64,000 nucleotides of DNA, taken from positions 46,297 to 110,296 of the forward strand of contig PLRX01000141.1 in assembly GCA_003164095.1 (NCBI GenBank). Direction: 5' to 3'. The notes beneath the pieces are model-generated. The model saw only the letters and a list, made by a program, of their open reading frames with translations, ran no database searches and was not told the origin of the DNA. This DNA is from Acidimicrobiaceae bacterium. GTDB taxonomy: Bacteria > Actinomycetota > Acidimicrobiia > Acidimicrobiales > RAAP-2. Below are positions 53,583-62,861 of this stretch, in pieces; the first letter of the stretch is position 1; every line of letters begins with the position of its first letter. Position numbers and translations under genes: made by a program.

Positions 53583-53718
53583 AACATCAGCTGCCCCACC
53601 GATCGTCGGACCCCGTCCGACGACAGCGAGCGAGTAGGCGCGGACGCTGCCACCACTGACGGGAGCCCGAGCACGCCCCCCAGGGTGTTCCGCCGGTACG
53701 GATGGCTGGATTCGTCAG

Positions 53719-54765
53719 GTGAGCTCGCTGGTCCCCCGGGAGTTCCGGGCGCTCCTCCGGGGGCCGCTCGGGTGGTTCTACGCGGCGACCCTCGTCACGT
53801 CGCTGGGCATCGGGCTGACCCTCGTCTTCAACGTCGTCTACGTCCATGACGTCCGGCACTTCTCGGTGGCGCTCGCCACCGGACTGCTGGCCGTCAACGC
53901 CGTGGTGGGGCTGACCGCCTCCCCCGTCATCGGGACCATGACCGACCGGCACGGCCCCGTCCCTGTCTATCTGTGCCTGGTGAGTGCCGAGGTGGTGGCC
54001 ACGGCCAGCTCGGCGTTCGCCGACAGCTTCCTCTGGCTGCTGGTGACGTCGATGATGCTCGCCGCCAGCAGGGGCGCACTGTTCGGCCCGGGCTCGGCCC
54101 CGCTCGCCCGATTGGTGCCCGAGGAATTCCGCCAGCAGGCCTTCCGGACCAACTTCATGATCCTCAACCTGGGCATCGGCTTCGGTGGCCTGGTGTCCGC
54201 CTCCGTGGTCGACCTCCGCCACCCGGTCACCTTCACGTGGCTCTACCTGGGCACGGCCACGTTCGTGGCCCTGGCTCTGCTGCCGATGCTGCACATCCGT
54301 CGACTGGGTGGTCCCGTTCCCCCGGGGGACCTCACCGAGCAGGAGAGCATTGAGGGGTGGCGCGAGGTGGTGGCCGACCACCGCCTCGTGTTCTTCGTCC
54401 TGCGTCCATCGTCCGGCTGACGTTCGGGTACGGCTCGCTGGACGCCGGGTTCTCGCTGTTCGTTGTGGACCAGGGCCATCTGGCCGTGCGCGTGGTGTCC
54501 ATCGCTCTGGTCACCGGTCGGGCCGGCGCTGGTCAACGATCTCGCACCCGAGCACCTGCACGGCCGGTACAACGCGGCGTTCGGGCTCACATGGGGTCTG
54601 TCCGGTGCCGTGGCCCCGCTGGTGGCCGGCCTGCTCCTGGGGTCGCACCTCGCCGACCTCTGGCCGTACGCGGTGGGCATCGGAGCGCTGGTCGGCGGGC
54701 TCCTGCTCTACCGGCTCCGGTCGAGGCTGACTCCTGCGGAGGACGGTCGGGCGGTGGCGGTCTGA
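53719..54765 (+). pseudogene. MFS transporter gene with frameshift and internal deletion
   Basis: From GTG 53719 the frame encodes the first six helices of an MFS transporter (FYAATLVTSLGIGLTLVFNVVYV, GTMTDRHGPVPVYL) and stops at 54420. A one-base loss near 54407 shifts the rest (SIVRLTFGYGSLDAGFSLFVVDQGHL) into another frame, and at ~54508 a second change joins it to the C-terminal part (WSPVGPALVNDLAPEHLHGRYNAAFG to AVAV, stop at 54765). About 80-90 residues normally present between these parts are missing. Non-functional. Confidence 0.82.
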
Positions 54766-54797
54766 CCGGGAGCCGTGGCCGCCGGGACACACCGAAG

Positions 54798-54868
54798 AGC
54801 GGGTGACGGGAATCGAACCCGCGTGTCCAGCTTGGGAAGCTGGCGCTCTACCATTGAGCTACACCCGC
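54798..54868 (-). tRNA. tRNA-Gly, anticodon CCC
   Basis: 71 nt. The acceptor GCGGGTG pairs with CACCCGC, the D-arm is GCTCAATGGTAGAGC, the anticodon stem CCAGC/GCTGG encloses loop TTCCCAA, and the T-arm is ACGCGGGTTCGATTCCCGT. The 3' CCA is not encoded. It diverges from dcd with only 31 bp between the tRNA 5' end and the dcd start. Confidence 0.95.
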
Positions 54869-54899
54869 GATGAGGAGAACACACTATCGTCTGTCGGGC

Positions 54900-55463
54900 A
54901 TGGTTCTCTCAGACCGCTCTATCCGCGAGGCGCTCGCCGCCGGCCACATCTCCATCGACCCGTTGGACGAGTCCTGCATCCAGCCCTCGTCGGTCGATCT
55001 TCATGTGGACCGTTACTTCCGCCTCTTCCGTAACCACACCAGCCGGGTCATCGACGTGCGCGAGGACCAGGAGGACCTGACCGAGCTGGTCGACGTGGGC
55101 GACGATCCGCTGATCCTCCACCCGGGCGAGTTCGTCCTGGGCTCCACCACGGAGAAGGTGACCCTGCCCGACAACCTGGTCGCCCGCCTGGAGGGCAAGT
55201 CGTCCCTCGGCCGCCTGGGTCTCCTCATCCATTCGACGGCGGGCTTCGTCGACGCCGGGTGGGACGGGCACCTCACCCTTGAGCTGTCCAACGTGGCCAA
55301 CCTGCCCATCACCGTCTACCCGGGCATGAAGATCGGCCAGATCAGCTTCCTGCAGATGACGACCTCCGCCGAGCACCCTTACGGCTCGGACGGGCTGAAG
55401 TCGAAGTACCAGGGCCAGTGGGGCCCGACCCCGAGCCGCTACGCGGACAACTTCCGCGCCTGA
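54900..55463 (+). CDS. dcd: dCTP deaminase
   Basis: 187 residues from ATG 54900 ([17 protein letters not shown]), where the family begins. [42 protein letters not shown] and [12 protein letters not shown] are the conserved segments, with the catalytic Glu in LTLELSN. It deaminates dCTP to dUTP (bifunctional members also make dUMP) for thymidylate synthesis. A -10-like TATCGT (54885-54890) only 9 nt before the start suggests leaderless or near-leaderless mRNA. Confidence 0.95.
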   Translation: MVLSDRSIREALAAGHISIDPLDESCIQPSSVDLHVDRYFRLFRNHTSRVIDVREDQEDLTELVDVGDDPLILHPGEFVLGSTTEKVTLPDNLVARLEGKSSLGRLGLLIHSTAGFVDAGWDGHLTLELSNVANLPITVYPGMKIGQISFLQMTTSAEHPYGSDGLKSKYQGQWGPTPSRYADNFRA

Positions 55464-55536
55464 GCTGCGGATTGTCCCGCACCGACCCAGCACCGGTAAC
55501 TTGGTTACCCGTCAGTAACTCCTAGGAGGATCCGCA

Positions 55537-57651
55537 GTGGCCGTCAGAATCAGCATCGGGCTCGTCATCACGTTCGTGATGCTCGCCATCGCGGGACGGC
55601 GCTTCTTCTGGCTCGGTCGACTCATCACCTCCGGTCAGCCCGCCGTACCCAGCCGGGCCAAGGACATCCCGAAGCGTCTCAAGGTCGAGCTGGTCGAGGT
55701 GGCCGGACAGAAGAAGCTGCTGCAGTGGTCGGTCCCCGGCACGGCCCACTTCTTCACCATGTGGGGCTTCACCGTCCTGATCCTCACCATCGTCGAGGCC
55801 TTCGGGTGCCTGTTCCAGCGCAACTTCCACATCCCGATCATCGGGACGTGGGGCCCCATCGGGTTCATCGAGGACTTCTTCGCCGTGGCCGTACTCGTGT
55901 CACTCGCCACCTTCGTGGTGATCCGGGTCAAGCACTCGCCCAAGCGGGAGAACCGCCGGTCCCGGTTCTTCGGATCCCACACCGGTGCGGCCTGGTTGGT
56001 GCTGCTGGCCATCTCCGGGGTCATCATCTCGCTGCTCCTGTACCGCGCCGCCCAGGTCAACACCGGCAACTTCCCCTACGGCTGGGCGGCCTTCGCCTCC
56101 CACGGCCTGGCCAAGGCGCTCGCTCCGTTGGGCACCGGGGTGAACAGCGTCATCGAGACCACGGCGCTCCTGGCCAACATCGCCATCATCATGGGCTTCC
56201 TCGTGTTCGTGGCGTACTCGAAGCACCTCCACATCTTCCTGGCACCGATCAACGTCGCCACCTCCCGCAGGCCGCGGGCCCTCGGTGCGCTGGCCTCCAC
56301 GCCGGACATGACCATGGAGGACGTCGGTGACGACGACGAGGCCGTCTTCGGTGCCGGGCGCATCGAGGACTTCTCGTGGAAGCAGCTCCTCGACCTGGCC
56401 ACCTGCACCGAATGCGGTCGCTGCCAGTCGCAGTGCCCGGCCTGGAACACCGGCAAACCGCTGTCGCCCAAGCTCCTGATCATGGACCTGCGCGACAACA
56501 TGTTCGCCAACGCCGACCGGATCATGCAGCGCAACCGCTCCGCCGGGCAGGAAGTAGAGGGCCTCGTCGGCGAGGGGCTCGTCATCGATCCCGACGTCCT
56601 GTGGTCGTGCACGACCTGCGGTGCCTGCGTCGAGCAGTGCCCGGTCGACATCGAGCACATCGACACGATCGTCGACATGCGCCGCTACCAGGTGCTGATG
56701 GAGTCCGAGTTCCCGTCGGAGGCCGGACTCATGCTGCGCAACGTCGAGAACCAGGGTGACCCCTGGGGCCTGGGTGGCTCCAAGCGGACCGACTGGATCG
56801 AGTCGCTCGACTTCGAGGTCCCGGTCATCAGCGGCACCATTCCCGACGATATCGAGTACCTGTACTGGGTCGGTTGTGCCGGCGCTCTCGACGAGCGGGC
56901 GCGCAAGGGCGCCCAGGCGACCGCGCGCATGCTGCACCGCGCCGGCGTCAGCTTCGGCATCCTCGGGTCGAAGGAGTCCTGCACCGGTGACCCGGTACGT
57001 CGGCTGGGCAACGAGTACCTGTACCAGGAGCAGGCGATGAAGAACATCGAGACCCTGACCGACGCCGGGGTCAAGAAGGTCATCGCCACCTGCCCGCACT
57101 GCTTCAATACGCTGGCCAACGAGTACCCGGCGCTCGGCGGCAACTTCGAGGTCATCCACCACAGCCAGCTCCTCGACCATCTGGTGCAGGCCGGCCGGCT
57201 GACCCCGGGCGGGGGCTACAAGGGATCGGTCACGTACCACGACCCGTGCTACCTGGGACGCCACAACCGGGTCTTCGACGAGCCGCGCTCGGTCATCGAC
57301 GCCATTCCCGGCGCCAAGCAGATCGAGATGAAGCGCTGCCGTGAAAAGGGCTTCTGCTGCGGCGCAGGAGGCGCCCGCATGTGGCTCGAGGAGAACATCG
57401 GCACGCGGGTCAACATGGAGCGGACCAACGAGGCCATCGGCACGGGTGCGGACGTCGTCTCGACGGCCTGCCCCTACTGCATGATCATGCTGGACGACGC
57501 CGTGCGGGCCAATGCCAAGGAGGACGACGTCCGAGTCATGGACCTGTCCCAACTCCTCGAGGAGTCGATGGGCGGGCCCGTCGCCGTGGGTGCGGGAGCG
57601 CCCGCCGCGGTAGAGCCCGTGCCGGCCGACGAGCCGTCGACCGAGGTGTGA
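55537..57651 (+). CDS. Membrane Fe-S oxidoreductase, heterodisulfide reductase-like (Rv0338c type)
   Basis: 704 residues from GTG 55537, AGGAGG 7 nt upstream. The N-terminal half (~5-235) has about five membrane segments like a nitrate-reductase gamma/HdrE subunit. Then come two [4Fe-4S] sites, CTECGRCQSQCP and CTTCGACVEQCP, and two CCG domains (CIGD-type YWVGCAG...CPHCFNTL, and DPCYLGRHN...CCGAGGARMW...ACPYCMIMLD). The architecture matches mycobacterial Rv0338c/EtfD-type proteins that pass electrons from flavoproteins (e.g. ETF in fatty-acid oxidation) to the quinone pool. That role is inferred from the family. Confidence 0.9.
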   Translation: MAVRISIGLVITFVMLAIAGRRFFWLGRLITSGQPAVPSRAKDIPKRLKVELVEVAGQKKLLQWSVPGTAHFFTMWGFTVLILTIVEAFGCLFQRNFHIPIIGTWGPIGFIEDFFAVAVLVSLATFVVIRVKHSPKRENRRSRFFGSHTGAAWLVLLAISGVIISLLLYRAAQVNTGNFPYGWAAFASHGLAKALAPLGTGVNSVIETTALLANIAIIMGFLVFVAYSKHLHIFLAPINVATSRRPRALGALASTPDMTMEDVGDDDEAVFGAGRIEDFSWKQLLDLATCTECGRCQSQCPAWNTGKPLSPKLLIMDLRDNMFANADRIMQRNRSAGQEVEGLVGEGLVIDPDVLWSCTTCGACVEQCPVDIEHIDTIVDMRRYQVLMESEFPSEAGLMLRNVENQGDPWGLGGSKRTDWIESLDFEVPVISGTIPDDIEYLYWVGCAGALDERARKGAQATARMLHRAGVSFGILGSKESCTGDPVRRLGNEYLYQEQAMKNIETLTDAGVKKVIATCPHCFNTLANEYPALGGNFEVIHHSQLLDHLVQAGRLTPGGGYKGSVTYHDPCYLGRHNRVFDEPRSVIDAIPGAKQIEMKRCREKGFCCGAGGARMWLEENIGTRVNMERTNEAIGTGADVVSTACPYCMIMLDDAVRANAKEDDVRVMDLSQLLEESMGGPVAVGAGAPAAVEPVPADEPSTEV

Positions 57652-57655
57652 TCTG

Positions 57656-57681
57656 GTCGGTCCCGCGGTGGCGGGACCGAC
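57656..57681. terminator. Bidirectional 11-bp terminator hairpin
   Basis: GTCGGTCCCGC (57656-57666) and GCGGGACCGAC (57671-57681) pair perfectly around GGTG, between the convergent Fe-S oxidoreductase (stop 57651) and cNMP-binding protein (stop 57693) genes. Confidence 0.8.
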
Positions 57682-57692
57682 GGCTCAGCGGC

Positions 57693-58115
57693 TCAGCCGA
57701 ACGCCTTGGCGTCGGCCTCGCGCAGACGGCTGGCCAACGCCGAGAGCATCTTGCGGGCGATGGTCGGCACCGACTCCAGCAGGCCGTTGAACTGGCGCTG
57801 GGACATCACGAGCACGTCCATGTCCGACTCGCTCACGACCGAGGCCGAACGCGGCCGGCGGTCCAGGAGGGCGAGCTCGCCGAAGTGACTGCCAGCGCCC
57901 AGGGTGGCGACCTTCTTGCCGTTGCGGGTCACCTTGGCGGTGCCGTCCACGATGATGAAGAACTCCTGACCGATGCGGCCCTCCTCGACGAGGACCTTGC
58001 CGGCCGGCACCGATACGGCGTCCAGCGAGGCCCTGATCTTGCGGAGTTCCGAGCCGCTGCATCCCGAGAAGAGCCAGATGGTCTTGAGGTCGGTGGTGTT
58101 CGTTCCGCTCGTCAT
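57693..58115 (-). CDS. Cyclic nucleotide-binding domain protein
   Basis: 140 residues, a single CRP-type cNMP-binding domain without a DNA-binding part. The phosphate-binding cassette is FGELALLDRRPRSASV, with Glu and Arg positioned to hold the ribose and cyclic phosphate, preceded by GQEFFIIVDGTAKV. It may sense cAMP and act through protein partners; none is evident. Confidence 0.9.
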   Translation of the reverse strand: MTSGTNTTDLKTIWLFSGCSGSELRKIRASLDAVSVPAGKVLVEEGRIGQEFFIIVDGTAKVTRNGKKVATLGAGSHFGELALLDRRPRSASVVSESDMDVLVMSQRQFNGLLESVPTIARKMLSALASRLREADAKAFG

Positions 58116-58267
58116 CGGCCCAGGCTAACGGGAACCGGATCCCGCCGCGTTGGACGTTCGTTGCAGGCGTTTGCAGGTGGACCGTCGGGGCCGCGCTGCT
58201 ACCATCACCCGTTTCACCGGTCCGCGCCGTCGACCCGGGCGGCGGGTCGAGGACTCGCGAGGGACGG

Positions 58268-58828
58268 ATGCCGCTGATGCACGAGGTGGAGGGGGCCGGG
58301 GCCGCTGGCCCGGACGAGGAGCACGACCCCCAACGGGTCGGCGCACTGCGCGGTGCCGGTGTCCAGGTCGACGCCGCACGCGTCGGTCATGTCGCCGCCG
58401 TCCTCGGCCTCTTGGCGGTCATGGTGGTGGCCGGCGTGCTGCTCGCCGCCGGGGTCAAGAAGAACGCGCAGATCGACAATCTGAAGGGAGCCGACGTCGT
58501 CCCGGTCAACCTGACGGTGACGAAGTGCCTCGCCCTGGTCGGCGGAACGGGATCGAGTCCGGCCGGCTTCGAGTGCACCGGAACCTACCCCTACCGCGGC
58601 ACCGCCTTCACCGAGGGTGTGCCCGGATCGGTCGACCTGCGGGTCGGCTCGACCGTCCACGGGATCATCGCCTCGGGCGACCCCGGGCTGTTCTCGACCC
58701 CGCGAGCGGTGGCCTCCGAGCAGGCCGGTGCGGCCCGTGCCGTGGTGCCGGCCGTGGTGCTCCTCCTGTCCGCCGCCGGGCTGGTCTGGGTCGTGCTGCG
58801 CCGGCGTCGGAGGGCGTCCCGGGCCTGA
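58268..58828 (+). CDS. Membrane protein with two TM helices
   Basis: 186 residues. An acidic N-terminal tail, then TM1 (VAAVLGLLAVMVVAGVLLAAGV), an extracytoplasmic domain with two Cys (KCLALVGG, FECTGTYPYRG) likely forming a disulfide, and TM2 (AVVPAVVLLLSAAGLVWVVL) with a basic C-terminus. Similar CTG(T/R)Y-type proteins are common in actinobacteria; function unknown. Confidence 0.7.
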   Translation: MPLMHEVEGAGAAGPDEEHDPQRVGALRGAGVQVDAARVGHVAAVLGLLAVMVVAGVLLAAGVKKNAQIDNLKGADVVPVNLTVTKCLALVGGTGSSPAGFECTGTYPYRGTAFTEGVPGSVDLRVGSTVHGIIASGDPGLFSTPRAVASEQAGAARAVVPAVVLLLSAAGLVWVVLRRRRRASRA

Positions 58829-58879
58829 GGAATACGGTGCGGCGTGGAGGCCGCTCCTGACGCCGCGCTACCGTTGCGC

Positions 58880-59476
58880 ATGGCCGCCGACCCGGACAAG
58901 CCCACACTCTCGGAGCGATTCACCCGAGCGGTGATCAAGGCCGACTCCAAGGAGCGCCCCGTCGACGAAGGTCCGCAGACGGTCGAGGAGCTCGAGGAAA
59001 CCGTCGCCAGGATGGACGACAGGGAGCGCCTGATCGGACTGGCCGCGGCGCCGCTGGCCGGGGTCGTCGCCATTGTCGTCGTGAGCACCTACGGCTCGAA
59101 GGCCGGCAAGCCGGTCTCCTCCGTCGATTCCACCCTGGCTCTCGCCCTCTTCGGGCTGGCACTGGTGGCCCTGGCCTGTGCGTGGTTCCGCAAGCGGCTG
59201 TACCTCGGCATCGTCTTCGCCCTCTACGGACTGTCGATCTTCAATCTCCACTACTGGGGGTTCGGCGTCCCGTTCCTGCTGATCGGCTCGTGGTACCTGG
59301 TGCGCGCCTACCGCTTCCAGCAGAAGTTGAAACTGGCCAACGAGGACGGCGTCACCGGGCCCACCGGAACGGGCGGGACGGCGCGGAGGGCACAGCCGAA
59401 CAAGCGCTATACACCACCGGTCACCGGACCGGCGAAGCCGACAAAGCCGGTCAAGCCGCCGAAGACCGACGACTGA
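58880..59476 (+). CDS. Membrane protein of unknown function
   Basis: 198 residues from ATG 58880 (MAADPDKPTLSERF). A helical charged N-terminus (TVEELEETVARMDDRERLIGL) precedes about four hydrophobic segments, then a Lys/Pro/Thr-rich tail (PAKPTKPVKPPKTDD). It resembles Rv0250c/TatB-like small actinobacterial proteins only superficially; no family was assigned. Confidence 0.65.
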   Translation: MAADPDKPTLSERFTRAVIKADSKERPVDEGPQTVEELEETVARMDDRERLIGLAAAPLAGVVAIVVVSTYGSKAGKPVSSVDSTLALALFGLALVALACAWFRKRLYLGIVFALYGLSIFNLHYWGFGVPFLLIGSWYLVRAYRFQQKLKLANEDGVTGPTGTGGTARRAQPNKRYTPPVTGPAKPTKPVKPPKTDD

Positions 59477-59492
59477 CCCCCGAACCGGTCGC

Positions 59493-60346
59493 GTGACCAC
59501 ACGGGTGACCCTGACGGGCACCGGCGTTCCCTCCACCGCGCCCGGCAGGGCCGGGCACGCTCGTGAGGACGGGTGACGTGAGCCTGCCGCTCGACGCCGG
59601 CCGGGCCACGTGCCTCCGCCTTGCCGAGGCCGGCGTGCATGCCGCCGACCTGGACGCGCCGTTCGTCGCCCACGTCCACTCCGACCACGTGGTGGACCTG
59701 GCGGACCTGGCCATGACCCGTTTGATCGAGCGGCCGCTCCGTCCGGACGGGCCACTGCCGGCGGTCTGCCCCGAGGAAGCGACGACCCGCTTCGTCGACC
59801 GCATGTTGGCACCGTTCGACGAGGACATCGCCCTACGCATGGCGCGCGTCGGCGCTGACGCGCCCGGGGTCGCCTGCACCACCTTCGCCCCCGCCTCGCA
59901 GCCCGAGGTGGTGTGGACGAGCGCCGACGGCACGGTCGTCGTGTCGGCGGTGGCCGTCCACCACGAGCCCGTGGACGCCGTGGCCTAGCGGGTGACACCG
60001 GACGGCGCCGTCTGGTGTCGGGGAACACCCGGGTGTGCGCGGAGGTGCAGTCGCTGGCGACGGGCGCCGAGGCCGCCGTCCACGAGGCGTGCCGCCGGAC
60101 CGTCCCGGCCGATGCCTTCGCCGGGACGTTCATCGAGACGATCGTCAGCTACCACGCCGACACCGTGGAGCCCGGCGGTCTCGCTCAGCGGCCGGCGTGC
60201 CCCACCTGGTCCTCAGTCACCTCATTCCGGCACCGGACACCGAGGCCGAGACAGCGGCGTTCGAAGCCGACGTCCGCGCCTGCGGCCACACCGGCCGGGT
60301 GACCGTGGGGACGGACCCCGTCACGGTCGTCGTCGGGCGCGACTGA
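59493..60346 (+). pseudogene. MBL-fold hydrolase gene with multiple disabling changes
   Basis: Starting at GTG 59493 (VTLTGTGVPSTAPGRAG) the reading frame breaks near 59550, continues in a second frame with APFVAHVHSDHVVDLADLAM to a stop at 59986-59988 (TAG where a Tyr codon is expected after HHEPVDAVA), then VSGNTRVCAEVQSLATGA in a third frame (from ~60012), and VPHLVLSHLIPAP to GRD in another (60196-60346). The conserved metal Asp of SGDT is changed to SGNT. At least three frame changes plus a nonsense codon indicate real decay. A relative at 22543-23379 is intact. Confidence 0.82.
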
Positions 60347-60467
60347 GGCCTCGGCCCGGCTCACGGGCGGGAGACAGTTCGCGTCGAACAACCCGGCGAC
60401 CCGGTGGTCCGTGCTGCGGCACGATCTCGGCATTCTCCCCAAATCCCGGGCCTGACCAGGGATTTCC

Positions 60468-60487
60468 GTGTTGACGGTCGTCAACAC
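60468..60487. promoter_or_regulatory. Perfect 20-nt palindrome upstream of amt
   Basis: GTGTTGACG-GT-CGTCAACAC: two perfect 9-nt arms with a 2-nt centre. Size and symmetry fit a dimeric repressor such as a TetR- or GntR-type protein, but no regulator gene is adjacent. Confidence 0.6.
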
Positions 60488-60514
60488 ATGTGCCGGGGCC
60501 CAGTTCACGCGTTG

Positions 60515-60541
60515 GTAACACTGCAGTGACCGTGCCGAAAT
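60515..60541 (+). promoter_or_regulatory. Candidate GlnR box upstream of amt-glnK
   Basis: GTAAC (60515), GTGAC (60526) and GAAAT (60537) occur at 11-bp intervals with 6-nt gaps. The pair GTGAC-N6-GAAAT fits the actinobacterial GlnR half-site gTnAc-n6-GaAAc. This would place amt-glnK under nitrogen control. Confidence 0.55.
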
Positions 60542-60672
60542 CCCGACGCTGCATTGTGTGTCCCGGCAGAGCGAATCTGCCTGCCTTGGCTCCCGTCGTA
60601 CCGCACCGCGAGGTACGGGACGACCGGGAAGCAGTCAACGCACGAGGCATCTGAGGAGAGGAGCACCCAGCA

Positions 60673-62193
60673 GTGCTAGCAGCAAACTTGGTTTACATTC
60701 CGTATCCGGCGTGGCTCAGTGCAGGGGACAACACGTGGCAGATGGTTGCCGCCACGTTCGTCGGTCTGATGAGCCTGCCGGCCCTGGCGGTGCTCTATGC
60801 GTCGCTCGTCCAGAAGAAGTGGGCGGTCAACGTCATGGCGATGATGTTCGCCGGATTCTCGATCGTCATGGTCTGTTGGTTCCTCTACGAGTACAAGATG
60901 GGCTTCGGCGCCAACTCGTGGGGAGGCGGCGTCAAGGGAGGCGTCCAGGAACAACTCGGGAGAGGTGGATGGACACAGTTCATCGACAACTTCTGGGGTA
61001 AGCCAGGACCGATATCGAGTCCGTTGGGTGAACAGGGCCAGGCGGTGTCCGCAGCGAACACCGTCATCCCGTTCCACTTCCCGACCGCGTCGCTGGCCTA
61101 CTTCCAGTTCGTGTTCGCGGCCATCACCCCGCTCCTCTTCATGGGTAGTGTCCTCGGCCGGATCAAGTTCAGCGCCTGGTGCCTGCTGGTGCCGCTGTGG
61201 TCGACCTTCGTCTACAGCGTCAATGCCTTCCTCCTCTGGGGTGGCGGCTACTTCGCCCAGGAGGGTGCGCTCGACTACTCAGGTGGGTACGTGATCCACA
61301 TGTCCGCCGGTGTGTCCGGCTTCGTGGCGGCCTGGGTCCTCGGACCACGACTGGCACGTGACCGACAGCACGCCATCCCGAACAACCTGATCATGGCCGG
61401 GGTCGGTGCCGGCATCCTGTGGCTCGGCTGGAACGGCTTCAACGGTGGTGACCCGTACTACGCAGGTGCGGACGCCGCAGCTGCCGTAGTCAACACCAAC
61501 CTGGCCACCGCCACCGGTGTGATCGTCTGGATCGCTCTGGACGCCTGGCTCTCCAAGGAGAAGAAGCCCACCTTCCTCGGTGGTGTCAACGGCATGATCT
61601 GCGGCCTGGTGGGGATCACCCCCTGCGCAGGCTGGGTCAACGGACAGGGCGCCATCTACATCGGCGCCATCTGCACCGTCGTCGTGTGGTTCGCCTGGAA
61701 CTTCCTCTCCAAGGTGCGCCCCTTCTCCAAGGTGGACGACGCCCTCGGTGTCATCTACACGCACGGTATGGCCGGCCTCCTCGGTGGCCTCCTGCTCGGC
61801 GTGTTCGCCGATCCGGGAATGATCCAGTACCCCTGCGGTGCGGCCTCGGTCCCGCTGACTTATGCGCCGACGTCGACGGCCTGCGTGCCGTTCAGCGTCA
61901 GCGGCCTGATCTACACGGGCTCGGCACACCAGCTGTGGGAACAATTCCGGGCGGCCGTGTGGGTCATCCTCTGGTCCGCCGTGATCACCTTCATCCTCAT
62001 GAAGCTCATCGGTCTCGTCCTCCGTGGCGCCCGGTACAGCGACGAGGTCCTCGAGGTCGGCGACCTGGCCATCCACGGCGAGGAGGCGTTCCCGACCGAG
62101 ACCCTCGGTGAGCGGGTGGGTGCCTTCGCCATGGCCGGTGAGGCCAGCGCCGCCAAACAGCGACTCCAGCCAAGCGAGGAGGAACCGGTGTGA
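60673..62193 (+). CDS. amt: Ammonium transporter Amt
   Basis: 506 residues from GTG 60673. The Amt fold has 11 membrane segments; visible motifs are WLGWNGFNGG, GGVNGMICGLVGITPCAGWV and YTHGMAGLLGGLLLGVFA with the pore His. The protein begins LVYIPYPAWLSAGDNTWQMVAATFVGLM. It carries NH4+/NH3 across the membrane and is normally gated by the PII protein encoded next. There is an unusual ~60-residue insertion around KGGVQEQLGRGGWTQFIDNFW after the second helix. Confidence 0.95.
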   Translation: MLAANLVYIPYPAWLSAGDNTWQMVAATFVGLMSLPALAVLYASLVQKKWAVNVMAMMFAGFSIVMVCWFLYEYKMGFGANSWGGGVKGGVQEQLGRGGWTQFIDNFWGKPGPISSPLGEQGQAVSAANTVIPFHFPTASLAYFQFVFAAITPLLFMGSVLGRIKFSAWCLLVPLWSTFVYSVNAFLLWGGGYFAQEGALDYSGGYVIHMSAGVSGFVAAWVLGPRLARDRQHAIPNNLIMAGVGAGILWLGWNGFNGGDPYYAGADAAAAVVNTNLATATGVIVWIALDAWLSKEKKPTFLGGVNGMICGLVGITPCAGWVNGQGAIYIGAICTVVVWFAWNFLSKVRPFSKVDDALGVIYTHGMAGLLGGLLLGVFADPGMIQYPCGAASVPLTYAPTSTACVPFSVSGLIYTGSAHQLWEQFRAAVWVILWSAVITFILMKLIGLVLRGARYSDEVLEVGDLAIHGEEAFPTETLGERVGAFAMAGEASAAKQRLQPSEEEPV

Positions 62194-62224
62194 CCGGGCC
62201 CTCACCGGCACTGCCGGCAGCTGA

Positions 62225-62599
<375 letters not shown>

Positions 62600-62637
62600 G
62601 CGACGGCCCCCACATGGGCCGCTGGGCCCAGCAGACC

Positions 62638-62668
62638 CTGCCGGGGGAAGCCCCCCTCTCCCCGGCAG
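62638..62668 (+). terminator. Terminator hairpin after glnK
   Basis: CTGCCGGGG (62638-62646) pairs with CCCCGGCAG (62660-62668); extra G/C pairing is possible in the loop. It lies 39 nt after the glnK stop. Confidence 0.75.
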
Positions 62669-62706
62669 TCATACCCGTCGGATCCCCCCTCCGACGGTCG
62701 AACAGC

Positions 62707-62740
62707 ACGAGTGGCCGGCCCGATGGGGTCGGCCACTCGT
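62707..62740 (-). terminator. Hairpin on the gpmA side
   Basis: ACGAGTGGCC (62707-62716) and GGCCACTCGT (62731-62740) pair perfectly with a 14-nt loop, ~120 nt past the gpmA stop. It probably ends gpmA transcription. Confidence 0.6.
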
Positions 62741-62861
62741 CGCGTCCGCGATGCGGCGTGGGCGGCGGAAGGCCACGGCGCCGGCCCGGTCGTCGGGGCG
62801 GCCGCGCCCAGCCGGTGAGGCGAGCCGTCCGGCCGGTGATGGATTCAGGCAGGTGAGGTGT

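Larger units (their letters stand above)
60347..60672. other. amt upstream region with palindromes
   Basis: About 325 nt. AAATCCC (60441-60447) and GGGATTT (60459-60465) are inverted, followed directly by a perfect 20-nt palindrome GTGTTGACG-GT-CGTCAACAC (60468-60487), a GlnR-like box (60515-60541), and a leader hairpin formed around GTACC/GGTAC (~60597-60620). The ribosome-binding GAGGAGAGGAG lies before the amt start. Confidence 0.6.

Noticed and set aside
54798..54868. tRNA-Gly gene as an integration site
   Set aside because: No integrase, no direct repeat of the tRNA 3' end and no foreign-looking segment was found nearby.
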